DNA of 64,000 nucleotides from Streptomyces sp. NBC_00083. Its GTDB lineage: Bacteria > Actinomycetota > Actinomycetes > Streptomycetales > Streptomycetaceae. This document shows positions 43,657 through 51,807 of this stretch, one piece after another (the first letter of the stretch is position 1; each line of letters opens with the position of its first letter). Under the pieces are notes generated by a model. It did no database searches. It was not told where the DNA came from and was given only the letters and a program-made list of their open reading frames with translations. The position numbers were made by a program, and so were the translations under genes. Location of the stretch: assembly GCF_026343295.1 (NCBI RefSeq), contig NZ_JAPELY010000001.1, positions 558,001-622,000 on the forward strand, written 5' to 3'.

Positions 43657-45972
43657 ATGCTGACGTACGCGGATGTCCTCAACGCGCCGGTGGACAAGGT
43701 GAAGACGGCCGTCGACGACTGGTCGGAGATGGCGACCCGGCTCAGAAGGCTCGCCGGCGAGGCGCACGACGGAATGCGGGCCCACGCGGAGCGGGCCTCG
43801 TGGGCCGGGGTGAACGCGGGCGTCACGCGCGACTTCATCACCCGTACGGCCAAGGAGTTCGACGACGCCGCCAAGGAGGCGGCCGGCGTCCACCAGGTGC
43901 TCCTCGACGGCTACGGCGCCTTCAAGAAGGCCAAGGACGAGCTCCAGTCGATCGTGGACGAGGCCGGCAGGAGCGGCATCGCGATCGACGCGTCCGGCAC
44001 CGTCACCGCCCGCCACCCCCTTCAGGACGACGTCGCGGCCCGGCACGACCCCGACTACCCGCAGGCGCTGGAAAAGCAGACCAGCGCCATCGAGGCGTGG
44101 CAGAAGCGGGTCACCGCGGCCGTCGAGACGTGCGCCGACGCGGACGAGTCGCTGCGGCTCGCGCTGAGCGGCAACGTCACCGACGCCCACGACTTCTCCG
44201 CGCCCAAGTACGCGAGCCTCGCCGACGAGGAGGCCGCGCGCGCCGCCGACCTCGCGAAGAAGGTCACGGGGCCGGGCGGCACCGCCCGCAACGTGGAGGC
44301 GCTCAAGCAGCTCCAGGAGCTGATGGACGACCATCGCGGCGAGCCGGGGTTCGCCACGTCCTTCTACCGGCGCATGGGCGCCGAGGGCACCCTGGAGTTC
44401 TACTCCCGGCTCTCCCTCGACGCGACGGGCCTCGGCCCGGCCGGCGCGGACCGAGCCGCGTCCGTCCTGCGCATCCAGGACGACATGGGCCCGATGCTCG
44501 GCCTCGCCACCAACCCCCGCACCCCGGGCCACCTCGACGCGAACTGGACCCTCGACCTGATGCGGGCCGGCCGCAAGCCGATGGACGTCAGCCGCTTCGC
44601 CGGCGTGACCACCAAGGTGTACGGCTACCAGGCGCTCGGCGCGCTGCTGCGGCACGGCACGTACGACAGGGAGTTCCTGCTGCCCGTCGCCCGCGACATG
44701 GTGGGCTTCGAGCACCAGAACCCCAAGGCGTTCCAGCAGGCCATGCCGTACAACAACGCGATGGCCTTCAACCTGGACAAGGACGGCGGCCGCGGCTTCG
44801 ACCCCCTCACCGGCCTGATGACGGCGATGAGCAACAACCCGCAGGTGGCATCGGAGTTCTTCAACGAGCCGGTGCGGCAGGACTCCGACGGCAACGGCAT
44901 CATCACCAAGGACGACAAGCCGGTCACGGTCAAGGACGACAAGGGCGTGTCGTCATCGCTCGGCATGGTCGACTACCTGCTGGACAAGGACCCGGCCGAC
45001 GACTGGTACGACACCCCCCGAGGCACCGGCGCCGCCTCGACCCCCTTCCAGTCCGCCATGGGCAACGCCCTGGAAGCCGCGGTAACGGGCCGCACCCCGG
45101 GCGACACGGACGCGAAGCCGGTGCAGCACACGGCGGCGATGTCCCATGTGATGGAGAAGGTAGTCGAGAAAATCGGCTCGGACCCCGGCCTGGTCAAGGA
45201 AGGCGACGACGGAACCCCGGGAAAGCTTTCGGGACTTGTGGGGCACTTTGGGGACATGGCGGCGGAGTACATGCCGGATCTCCAGGCCATCTCGGAGAAC
45301 GGCGCCCAGCAGGCGAAGCCGTTCGGGGTGCTTGCCGAATTCAAAATGGGCAACGTCGGCCGCTTCCTGGCCGCAGTGGCTCAGGATCCAGGGGCGTACG
45401 GCGCGATCACCAATGCACAACAGGCTTATACGACACTCCTGGTACGAGATGTCTTCGCGCACCCCGAGCTCCACGGCCACGATGTGGGCGAGGCAGTGCG
45501 AAACGCTGTTCACCCGGGCGGGCTGATCGCCGGAATGATGGCCGAGGCGCGGGTGGAGGCCGTCTGGGAGAAGCACGCCGCCGAGGACGAGGAATTCAAC
45601 AAGGCGATCGAGGACAAGTCCAAGTGGACGAACCGGATCATCGACTCGTTCGGCGGCAAGTACATCGAACTGCTGCCGGCCGGCGACGCGGTCGAGTGGC
45701 TGAAGGAGGACATCTCCGAACGCCTGGTGGACGAGGCTCAACAGGACTCGTCGGATAAGGCGGGCAAGGAGGCCACGGACGGCTACTTGAACGCGGAGTC
45801 GGGCGCCAAGAAAGCTGCCGCGAACGCGGTGCACAGCGCCGGACGCAGCGCGGGCCTGGGGCAGCGCGACATCGCCGAATACGCAGGGACCGCGTCCACC
45901 AGCATTGCCAATGCCTACGCGGACGGGCATGCCGCCGCCACGACCGCTGCGCCCCGAGGGGGCAAGAAGTGA
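43657..45972 (+). CDS. large WXG/LXG-like protein with EF-hand loop
   Basis: This 771-residue protein has an N-terminal helical domain (about 1-130) resembling WXG/LXG secretion domains and no classical signal peptide. A long conserved central part contains a near-canonical calcium-binding EF loop (D409-x-D-x-N-G-x-I-x3-D420). The Ala-rich C-terminus contains a short amphipathic region. I think it belongs to a Streptomyces family of uncharacterised proteins (DUF6571-like). It may be a type VII effector or envelope protein. From about 45180 onward the codons become less G+C-rich than in the first two thirds. GAGGGG precedes the ATG. Confidence 0.75.
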   Translation: MLTYADVLNAPVDKVKTAVDDWSEMATRLRRLAGEAHDGMRAHAERASWAGVNAGVTRDFITRTAKEFDDAAKEAAGVHQVLLDGYGAFKKAKDELQSIVDEAGRSGIAIDASGTVTARHPLQDDVAARHDPDYPQALEKQTSAIEAWQKRVTAAVETCADADESLRLALSGNVTDAHDFSAPKYASLADEEAARAADLAKKVTGPGGTARNVEALKQLQELMDDHRGEPGFATSFYRRMGAEGTLEFYSRLSLDATGLGPAGADRAASVLRIQDDMGPMLGLATNPRTPGHLDANWTLDLMRAGRKPMDVSRFAGVTTKVYGYQALGALLRHGTYDREFLLPVARDMVGFEHQNPKAFQQAMPYNNAMAFNLDKDGGRGFDPLTGLMTAMSNNPQVASEFFNEPVRQDSDGNGIITKDDKPVTVKDDKGVSSSLGMVDYLLDKDPADDWYDTPRGTGAASTPFQSAMGNALEAAVTGRTPGDTDAKPVQHTAAMSHVMEKVVEKIGSDPGLVKEGDDGTPGKLSGLVGHFGDMAAEYMPDLQAISENGAQQAKPFGVLAEFKMGNVGRFLAAVAQDPGAYGAITNAQQAYTTLLVRDVFAHPELHGHDVGEAVRNAVHPGGLIAGMMAEARVEAVWEKHAAEDEEFNKAIEDKSKWTNRIIDSFGGKYIELLPAGDAVEWLKEDISERLVDEAQQDSSDKAGKEATDGYLNAESGAKKAAANAVHSAGRSAGLGQRDIAEYAGTASTSIANAYADGHAAATTAAPRGGKK

Positions 45973-46541
45973 TGCGGGTCGGGGGCCGGGTGAGGGCTGC
46001 CGCAACAGTTGGACTATTGCTGATGGCTCTGAGCGGTTGTTCGCAGGAACCGGCTGTGCCGAATATTCCGCAGAGCCTGTGTTGGGGGGCGTTCCGTGGC
46101 GAACAGGTCGTGCCGCTCCTACCCACAGGAGATGAGGCTCAACTGTCCACGTCCGGACCTGACTTCGACTTGGTCTCTGTCCACAGCAGCAGGGCCTGCC
46201 GGGTCTTCGTGGATCAGAAGGAGGGCTTTCTGGCCTGGGCGGAGGTGAGGAGTACCGGCAAGGGGACAGCCTGGGACCACTGGAGCGGCACGGATCCGAC
46301 GACTCCCATTGATGTAGGCGACGAAGGGTTTCTTTTCCGCGACGGAGCCGACGCCGTCATGCTGTGCGAGCGCCCCGGCCTGCCACGAAGCTCCACGCTG
46401 AGCGCGGCAATGAAGTACGTCTCCATGGCGATTGTCGTGGAGCACGCCCCTAACGACGAGATCGTCAGGACCACCGCGCCTGCGCTCCTGCGGCAATACG
46501 TCCAGTTCGTGAAGCAGAAGCTGCAGTGCAGCACTGCGTAG
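45972..46541 (+). CDS. small lipoprotein of the WXG-like operon
   Basis: This 189-residue precursor has a clear lipobox (ALSGC, Cys23) and three further cysteines in the mature part. Its ATG overlaps the stop of the preceding gene (TGATG), so the two are coupled; a GTG 3 nt earlier is an alternative start. Codon use is markedly less G+C-biased than in the neighbourhood. The function is unknown. A partner or immunity role for the large protein is a hypothesis from context only. Confidence 0.75.
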   Translation: MRVGGRVRAAATVGLLLMALSGCSQEPAVPNIPQSLCWGAFRGEQVVPLLPTGDEAQLSTSGPDFDLVSVHSSRACRVFVDQKEGFLAWAEVRSTGKGTAWDHWSGTDPTTPIDVGDEGFLFRDGADAVMLCERPGLPRSSTLSAAMKYVSMAIVVEHAPNDEIVRTTAPALLRQYVQFVKQKLQCSTA

Positions 46542-46554
46542 CGCATAAAACTGT

Positions 46555-46629
46555 TGGAGGCCGTGGCGGGAATTGAACCCGCGTACCTCGCTTTGCAGGC
46601 GAGTCCCTGGGCCACTCGGGCACACGGCC
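46555..46629 (-). tRNA. tRNA-Cys (GCA)
   Basis: On the minus strand, GGCCGTG pairs with CACGGCC, followed by discriminator T and an encoded CCA (46555-46557). The D stem CCC/GGG, anticodon stem CTCGC/GCGAG with loop CTGCAAA, and T arm GCGGG-TTCAATT-CCCGC are all complete. Anticodon GCA (46594-46596) reads cysteine codons. Confidence 0.97.
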
Positions 46630-46811
46630 AGGTGTTGGTGCGTTGTGATGACCGTAGGGGCGGGGGTGCCGGGCGGGGAAGGGGTCGGCGGGGGGTGCAA
46701 TGTGACTGCCATGTGGCGTTCACAGGGGTTCATGAAGGGACCCGCGGCCTACGTCCATCGGACCAGGGCGGGATCCGTCTTTCGACAGGGGCCAGGGGCG
46801 CGCATGCCCCT

Positions 46812-46817
46812 TACTGT
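46812..46817 (+). promoter_or_regulatory. -10 box, leaderless MFS gene promoter
   Basis: TACTGT ends 6 nt before the ATG at 46824. No ribosome site precedes the ATG, and the -35 region is weak. Confidence 0.4.
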
Positions 46818-46823
46818 GTGCGG

Positions 46824-48263
46824 ATGAGCACGCTTGAACCGTCCGATGCCGGACTCGTCGACCTTTCCCCTCAGGGCACCGGGGACGTCGACGAGGGCGG
46901 GATTCTCGGGCGGGAGCGGCGGGCGCTGAGCTTCGGGATCATCACCGTCGTCCTGCTCATCGCGTTCGAGGCGACCGCCGTAGGGACGGCGATGCCCGTC
47001 GCGGCGCGGGAGCTCGACGGGGTGTCGCTGTACGCGTTCGCCTTCTCCGCCTACTTCACGACGAGCCTGTTCGGGATGGTCGTCGCGGGGCAGTGGGCCG
47101 ACCGGCGCGGACCGCTCGGGGCGCTCGGCCTCGGCATCAGCGGGTTCGCGGCGGGGCTGCTGCTGTCCGGGACCGCGGTGAACATGTGGACGTTCATCGC
47201 CGGCCGCGCGGTACAGGGGCTCGGCGGCGGGCTGGTGATCGTCGCGCTGTACGTCGTCATGGGGCGGGCCTACCCCGCCCGGCTCCAGCCGACGATCATG
47301 GCGGCGTTCGCGGCGGGCTGGGTCGTGCCGTCGGTGGTCGGGCCGCTCGTCGCGGGGACGGTCACCGAACAGCTGGGCTGGCGCTGGGTGTTCATCGGCA
47401 TCCCGGTGCTTGTGGTCTTCCCGCTGGCGCTCGCGCTGCCCGCGACGCGGCGGATGGCGTCCGGCCCCGCCGACCCCTCCGCACCCGTCGAGCCCTTCGA
47501 CCGGCGCCGGATCAAGCTGGCGTTGAGCATCTCGGTCGGCGCGGGGCTGCTCCAGTACGCGGGTCAGGACCTGAGGTGGCTGTCCGTGCTGCCGCTCGTG
47601 GCGGGCGTCGCGCTGCTCGGGCCGGCCGTCACCGGACGGCGGGCCCTGCTGCCGCACGGCACGTGGCGGGCGGCGCGGGGGCTGCCGTCGGTGGTGCTGC
47701 TGCGCGGGATCGCGGCGGGGTCGTTCATCGCGGCGGAGTCCTTCGTGCCGCTGATGCTCGTCACGCAGCGCGGCCTGACGCCGACGATGGCCGGGCTCTC
47801 GCTCGCCGTCGGCGGGGCGACGTGGGCGCTGGGTTCGTACGTCCAGGCGCGGCCCCGGATGGAGGCGCACCGGGAGCGGCTCATGGTGGCCGGGATGGTC
47901 CAGGTCGCCCTCGCGATCGTGGCGGCGCCGAGCGTGCTGGTCGCGGCGGTGCCGGTGTGGGTGGTGGCCGTCGCGTGGGGCGTGGGGTGCTTCGGCATGG
48001 GCATGGTCATCACCTCGACGAGCGTGCTGCTCCTCAAGCTCTCGGCGCCGCACGAGGCGGGGGCGAACTCCGCGGCGCTCCAGATATCGGACGGGCTGTC
48101 CAACGTGCTGCTCCTCGCGGCGGGCGGCGCGGGGTTCGCGGCGCTCGGGGGCGGGGCGGTCGCGGGGGTCACCGGGTCGCACCCGGGGGCGTTCCTGATG
48201 GTGTTCCTGCCGATGGCGGTCGTGGCGGCCGGCGGGGCGTGGGTGGCGACCCGGGTCAGGTAG
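46824..48263 (+). CDS. MFS transporter, drug-exporter type
   Basis: This 479-residue major-facilitator protein has a cytoplasmic N-terminus of about 35 residues and 12-14 helices. Visible segments include AFEATAVGTAMPVAAREL, the loop motif GQWADRRGPLGAL, and AGRAVQGLGGGLVIVALYVV (antiporter-like motif C region). Such proteins usually export small toxic molecules; the substrate is unknown. It lies beside tRNA-Cys and ends at two copies of the intergenic repeat. Confidence 0.85.
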   Translation: MSTLEPSDAGLVDLSPQGTGDVDEGGILGRERRALSFGIITVVLLIAFEATAVGTAMPVAARELDGVSLYAFAFSAYFTTSLFGMVVAGQWADRRGPLGALGLGISGFAAGLLLSGTAVNMWTFIAGRAVQGLGGGLVIVALYVVMGRAYPARLQPTIMAAFAAGWVVPSVVGPLVAGTVTEQLGWRWVFIGIPVLVVFPLALALPATRRMASGPADPSAPVEPFDRRRIKLALSISVGAGLLQYAGQDLRWLSVLPLVAGVALLGPAVTGRRALLPHGTWRAARGLPSVVLLRGIAAGSFIAAESFVPLMLVTQRGLTPTMAGLSLAVGGATWALGSYVQARPRMEAHRERLMVAGMVQVALAIVAAPSVLVAAVPVWVVAVAWGVGCFGMGMVITSTSVLLLKLSAPHEAGANSAALQISDGLSNVLLLAAGGAGFAALGGGAVAGVTGSHPGAFLMVFLPMAVVAAGGAWVATRVR

Positions 48264-48290
48264 CCCGGCCCCGTCCCGCGTGGGCGTGTC

Positions 48291-48630
48291 CCGCGCAGTT
48301 CCCCGCGCCCCTGACTGCTCGATGCCGGGCAGCATGCGCATCCTCAGCCCGTCCGGCGTTTGAGGACGAGCGCCGTTCAGGCGCGTTCGGGGTCTGGGGC
48401 GGAGCCCCGGGCGACCCCGCTTTCGTCTGCGGACCGTGCCCGCGTCTCGCGCAGTTCCCCGCGCCCCCAGGTGGGCTGAACTCGGCGGCATGCCCAGCAT
48501 GGGCGTACCCAGCCCGTCCGGCGTTTGAGGACGAGCGCCCTCAAGGCGCGAACCGGGGTCTGGGGCAGAGCACCAGGCAACCCCGCCTACGGCTGCGGAC
48601 CCTGCCCGCGCCCCGCGCAGACCCCTCCCC
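48291..48630 (+). repeat. intergenic repeat family, locus D: two tandem units
   Basis: CAGCCCGTCCGGCGTTTGAG occurs at 48345 and 48510, 165 bp apart, each followed by the GGGGCGGAGCCCC-type dyad (degenerate in the second) and the GCGCAGTTCCCCGCGCCCC block. It has the same orientation as locus A and occupies most of the 529-bp gap 48264-48792. A -10-like TAAGGT at 48703-48708 follows. Confidence 0.85.
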
Positions 48631-48739
48631 ACCCCCCTGTGAGCCAGGTCTCAACCCCGCCCCGCCACCCCGCCGCACCCCGGCCCCGCCGCCCCGCGCC
48701 GGTAAGGTGGCCCGGTTGTCGTACGTAAGCGCCCGAGAT

Positions 48740-48783
48740 CCCGTACACCGAGAGCCCCGAACCCGTACACCGAGAGCCCCGAA
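48740..48783 (+). repeat. 22-bp direct tandem duplication in helicase leader
   Basis: CCCGTACACCGAGAGCCCCG occurs twice with a 22-bp period, ending 10 bp before the GTG of the helicase gene. Confidence 0.85.
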
Positions 48784-48792
48784 CCGGAGACC

Positions 48793-50577
48793 GTGACTAC
48801 TACCGCCTCCCACCACCTCTCACCCGCCTTCCCCGGCCGTGCCCCCTGGGGTACCGCCAACAAGCTGCGTGCCTGGCAGCAGGGCGCCCTGGAGAGGTAT
48901 GTCCAGGAGCAGCCGCGCGACTTCCTCGCCGTCGCGACGCCCGGCGCCGGCAAGACGACGTTCGCGCTGACGCTCGCGTCGTGGCTGCTCCACCACCACG
49001 TGGTGCAGCAGATCACCGTCGTCGCGCCCACCGAGCACCTGAAGAAGCAGTGGGCCGACGCGGCCGCCCGCGTCGGCATCAAGCTCGACCCGGACTACAG
49101 CGCGGGTCCGCTGAACCGCGAGTACCACGGCGTGGCCGTCACGTACGCCGGTGTGGGCGTCCGCCCGATGCTGCACCGCAACCGGTGCGAGCAGCGCAAG
49201 ACGCTGGTGATCCTGGACGAGATCCACCACGCCGGAGACTCCAAGTCGTGGGGCGAGGCGTGCCTGGAGGCGTTCGATCCCGCCACCCGGCGGCTCGCGC
49301 TCACCGGCACCCCGTTCCGCTCGGACACCAACCCGATCCCGTTCGTGACGTACGAGGAGGGCAACGACGGGATCCGGCGTTCCTCCGCCGACTACACCTA
49401 CGGCTACGGCAACGCGCTCGCCGACGGTGTCGTGCGGCCGGTCATATTCATGAGCTACAGCGGCAACATGCGCTGGCGCACCAAGGCGGGCGACGAGATC
49501 GCGGCCCGGCTCGGCGAGCCCATGACCAAGGACGCCATCTCGCAGGCCTGGCGCACCGCGCTCGACGCGCGCGGCGACTGGATGCCCAATGTGCTGCGCG
49601 CCGCCGACCGGCGGCTGACCGAGGTCCGCAAGGCCATCCCGGACGCCGGCGCGCTCGTCATCGCCTCCGACCAGGACTCCGCCCGCGCCTACGCCAAGCT
49701 GATCCGCGAGATCACCGGCACGAAGGCGACCGTCGTGCTTTCCGACGACACCGGCGCCTCGAAACGGATCGACGAATTCAGCGAAAGCGACGACCGGTGG
49801 ATGGTCGCCGTCCGCATGGTGTCGGAGGGCGTCGACGTGCCGCGCCTCGCCGTCGGCGTGTACGCGACCACCATTTCGACTCCCCTCTTCTTCGCCCAGG
49901 CCGTCGGCCGTTTCGTGCGGTCCCGCCGGCGCGGTGAGACCGCTTCCGTTTTCCTTCCGACCATTCCGATGCTCCTCGGCTTCGCCAATGAGATGGAGGT
50001 CGAGCGCGACCACGTGCTCGACAAGCCGAAGAAGGAGGGCGAGGAAGACCCCTACGCCGAGTCCGAGCAGGAAATGGACGACGCGAACAAGCAGGAGGAC
50101 GAGGACACCGGGGAGCAGGACATGCTGCCCTTCGAAGCCCTCGAATCCGACGCCGTCTTCGACCGCGTCATGTACAACGGCGCCGAATTCGGCATGCAGG
50201 CCCACCCGGGGAGCGAGGAGGAGCAGGACTATCTCGGCATTCCGGGACTGCTCGAACCCGACCAGGTGCAGATGCTGCTCCAGAAGCGGCAGGCCCGGCA
50301 GATCGCGCACAGCCGCCAGAAGCCGGCCGACGAGGCCGACCTGCTCGAAATGCCCGCCGAGCGGCGGCCCGTGGTTTCGCACAAGGAGCTCCTCGAACTC
50401 CGTAAGTCGCTCAACACGATGGTCGGCGCGTACGTCCACCAGAGCGGCAAGCCGCACGGCGTCATCCACACCGAGCTGCGCCGGGTGTGCGGTGGGCCGC
50501 CGAGCGCCGAGGCCTCGGCCGGGCAGCTCCGTGAGCGGATCAAGAAGGTCCAGGAGTGGGCCACCCGCATGAAGTAG
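48793..50577 (+). CDS. DEAD/DEAH-type superfamily 2 helicase
   Basis: This 594-residue ATP-dependent helicase has Walker A TPGAGKTT (49-56), motif II DEIH (142-145), motif III LTGTPFRSD and motif VI QAVGRFVRSRRRGE. Its C-terminal part (about 400-594) is acidic and then helical, without a known accessory domain. It resembles the UvrB/Rad25-like or type III restriction-helicase class. DNA repair or phage-related roles are possible, but none can be assigned. The GTG start follows GGAG by 3-4 nt. Confidence 0.85.
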   Translation: MTTTASHHLSPAFPGRAPWGTANKLRAWQQGALERYVQEQPRDFLAVATPGAGKTTFALTLASWLLHHHVVQQITVVAPTEHLKKQWADAAARVGIKLDPDYSAGPLNREYHGVAVTYAGVGVRPMLHRNRCEQRKTLVILDEIHHAGDSKSWGEACLEAFDPATRRLALTGTPFRSDTNPIPFVTYEEGNDGIRRSSADYTYGYGNALADGVVRPVIFMSYSGNMRWRTKAGDEIAARLGEPMTKDAISQAWRTALDARGDWMPNVLRAADRRLTEVRKAIPDAGALVIASDQDSARAYAKLIREITGTKATVVLSDDTGASKRIDEFSESDDRWMVAVRMVSEGVDVPRLAVGVYATTISTPLFFAQAVGRFVRSRRRGETASVFLPTIPMLLGFANEMEVERDHVLDKPKKEGEEDPYAESEQEMDDANKQEDEDTGEQDMLPFEALESDAVFDRVMYNGAEFGMQAHPGSEEEQDYLGIPGLLEPDQVQMLLQKRQARQIAHSRQKPADEADLLEMPAERRPVVSHKELLELRKSLNTMVGAYVHQSGKPHGVIHTELRRVCGGPPSAEASAGQLRERIKKVQEWATRMK

Positions 50578-50598
50578 CGGGCGGCGGCGGGGAGAAGT

Positions 50599-50635
50599 GA
50601 GCGGGGCCCGGCACGTGCGTTGCCGGGCCCCGCTC
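50599..50635 (+). terminator. helicase gene terminator
   Basis: A perfect 15-bp stem pairs GAGCGGGGCCCGGCA with TGCCGGGCCCCGCTC. A second dyad (CCCCGCGGG/CCCGCGGGG) follows at about 50638-50662. The rest of the gap to 50948 has no supported gene. Confidence 0.85.
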
Positions 50636-50935
50636 GACCCCGCGGGTGCAAGGCCCGCGGGGTCGGGATGTGCACGAGGACCGGCCCCCACGGACGCCCC
50701 TCGAACGTCTGCCACGGTAATGTCCCGGCAAATCTGTGGTGCTCGCCCAAGGTCCCCGGTGATACGGACTTAGGTCCCGAAGGTGATCGAACGGGGATCA
50801 AACGGGGGCCAATTTCATCGTTTCCGGTGTTTGTTTGTCCATCCGCCGGGGCCCTTCCGTCCATTCCGTACGGATCGGAATTCTGCTCGCGCCCGGATTC
50901 TGGACGAGGTCTTCCGCTGAGCGGTGTCCGCTCGC

Positions 50936-50941
50936 TACTGT
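50936..50941 (+). promoter_or_regulatory. -10 box upstream of the small ORF / iclR
   Basis: TACTGT lies 7 nt before an ATG (50949). If used, it yields a leaderless small ORF on the iclR mRNA. Confidence 0.4.
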
Positions 50942-50948
50942 CCCCGCC

Positions 50949-51095
50949 ATGCAAACGCCCCGTGGCAGTGTCGCCGCGGAGCGCAGCCGGTGCCTTGGCC
51001 TCGCCGGCGGGCTCTGCGCGCGATGCCGATGGGACCGGCATGGCGAACCACGTGAGAGTGCCGCCGCGACTCGCCACTTAAGGAGTGGGTCGTGA
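50949..51095 (+). CDS. candidate 48-residue leader ORF coupled to iclR
   Basis: The ATG follows a -10-like box by 7 nt and opens a 48-residue frame with cysteines at C-x8-C-x2-C. The frame ends in TGA overlapping the GTG of the IclR gene (GTGA). Codon 44 is TTA (51078-51080), and this codon overlaps the IclR ribosome site AAGGAG. Third-position G+C is lower than in ordinary genes here, so it may not be a conventional CDS. The overlap and promoter spacing are the reasons to keep it. Confidence 0.35.
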   Translation: MQTPRGSVAAERSRCLGLAGGLCARCRWDRHGEPRESAAATRHLRSGS

Positions 51096-51736
51096 CCGCG
51101 GAGACCTCCCAGACGCTCGACCGGGGACTACGGGTCCTCAAACTGCTCGCCGACACCGACCACGGTCTGACGGTCACCGAGTTGTCCAACAAACTCGGCG
51201 TCAACCGCACGGTCGTCTATCGCCTGCTCGCGACCCTGGAGCAGCACACGCTGGTCCGCCGTGACCTGGGCGGCCGCGCCCGGGTCGGGCTCGGGGTGCT
51301 GCGGCTCGGCCGCCAGGTGCATCCGCTGGTCCGTGAGGCGGCGCTGCCCGCGCTGCGCTCGCTCGCCGAGGACATCGGCGCCACCGCCCACCTCACCCTG
51401 GTCGACGGTTCGGACGCGCTCGCCGTGGCCGTCGTCGAGCCGACCTGGACGGACTACCACGTCGCCTACCGGGCCGGGTTCCGCCACCCCCTGGACAAGG
51501 GCGCCGCGGGCCGGGCGATCCTCTCGGCCCGGAAGAACGGCGGCCTCGGCGAGCCCGGCTTCACCCTCACCCACGGCGAGCTCGAAGCCGGCGCGAGCGG
51601 AGCCGCCGCCCCGCTGGTCGGGGTGACCGGGATAGAGGGCAGCGTGGGCGTGGTGATGCTCGCCGACGCGGTGCCGGAACGGGTCGGCCCGCGCGTGGTG
51701 GACGCCGCGAAGGAAGTCGCCGACGCGCTGCGCTGA
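51092..51736 (+). CDS. IclR-family transcriptional regulator
   Basis: This 214-residue regulator has an N-terminal winged helix (about 5-65; LTVTELSNKLGVNRTVVYRLLATLEQ) and a C-terminal effector-binding GAF-like domain (HPLDKGAAGRAILSA). It is shorter than most IclR proteins (about 250 residues), the reduction being in the C-terminal domain. The GTG has AAGGAG 6 nt upstream. The target is unknown; the S16 protease gene follows. Confidence 0.87.
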   Translation: MTAETSQTLDRGLRVLKLLADTDHGLTVTELSNKLGVNRTVVYRLLATLEQHTLVRRDLGGRARVGLGVLRLGRQVHPLVREAALPALRSLAEDIGATAHLTLVDGSDALAVAVVEPTWTDYHVAYRAGFRHPLDKGAAGRAILSARKNGGLGEPGFTLTHGELEAGASGAAAPLVGVTGIEGSVGVVMLADAVPERVGPRVVDAAKEVADALR

Positions 51737-51795
51737 GCACGGGGCTCCCCGGGGGAGGCCGAGGGGCGTGCGGCCGGGGGCCGGGGGCGTACGGC

Positions 51796-51801
51796 TAGAT
51801 T
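51796..51801 (+). promoter_or_regulatory. -10 box, leaderless S16 protease promoter
   Basis: TAGATT ends 6 nt before the GTG at 51808. Confidence 0.45.
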
Positions 51802-51807
51802 GGAGCC

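Noticed and set aside
46555..46629. Attachment-site duplicate of tRNA-Cys flanking the WXG-like operon
   Set aside because: No second copy of the tRNA 3' sequence is visible near 43.1-43.2 kb and no integrase gene is present, so an integrated element is not called.
50620..51081. 153-codon frame upstream of iclR
   Set aside because: It begins inside the helicase terminator, has no ribosome site and no coding-like codon use; the shorter frame from 50949 has better signals.
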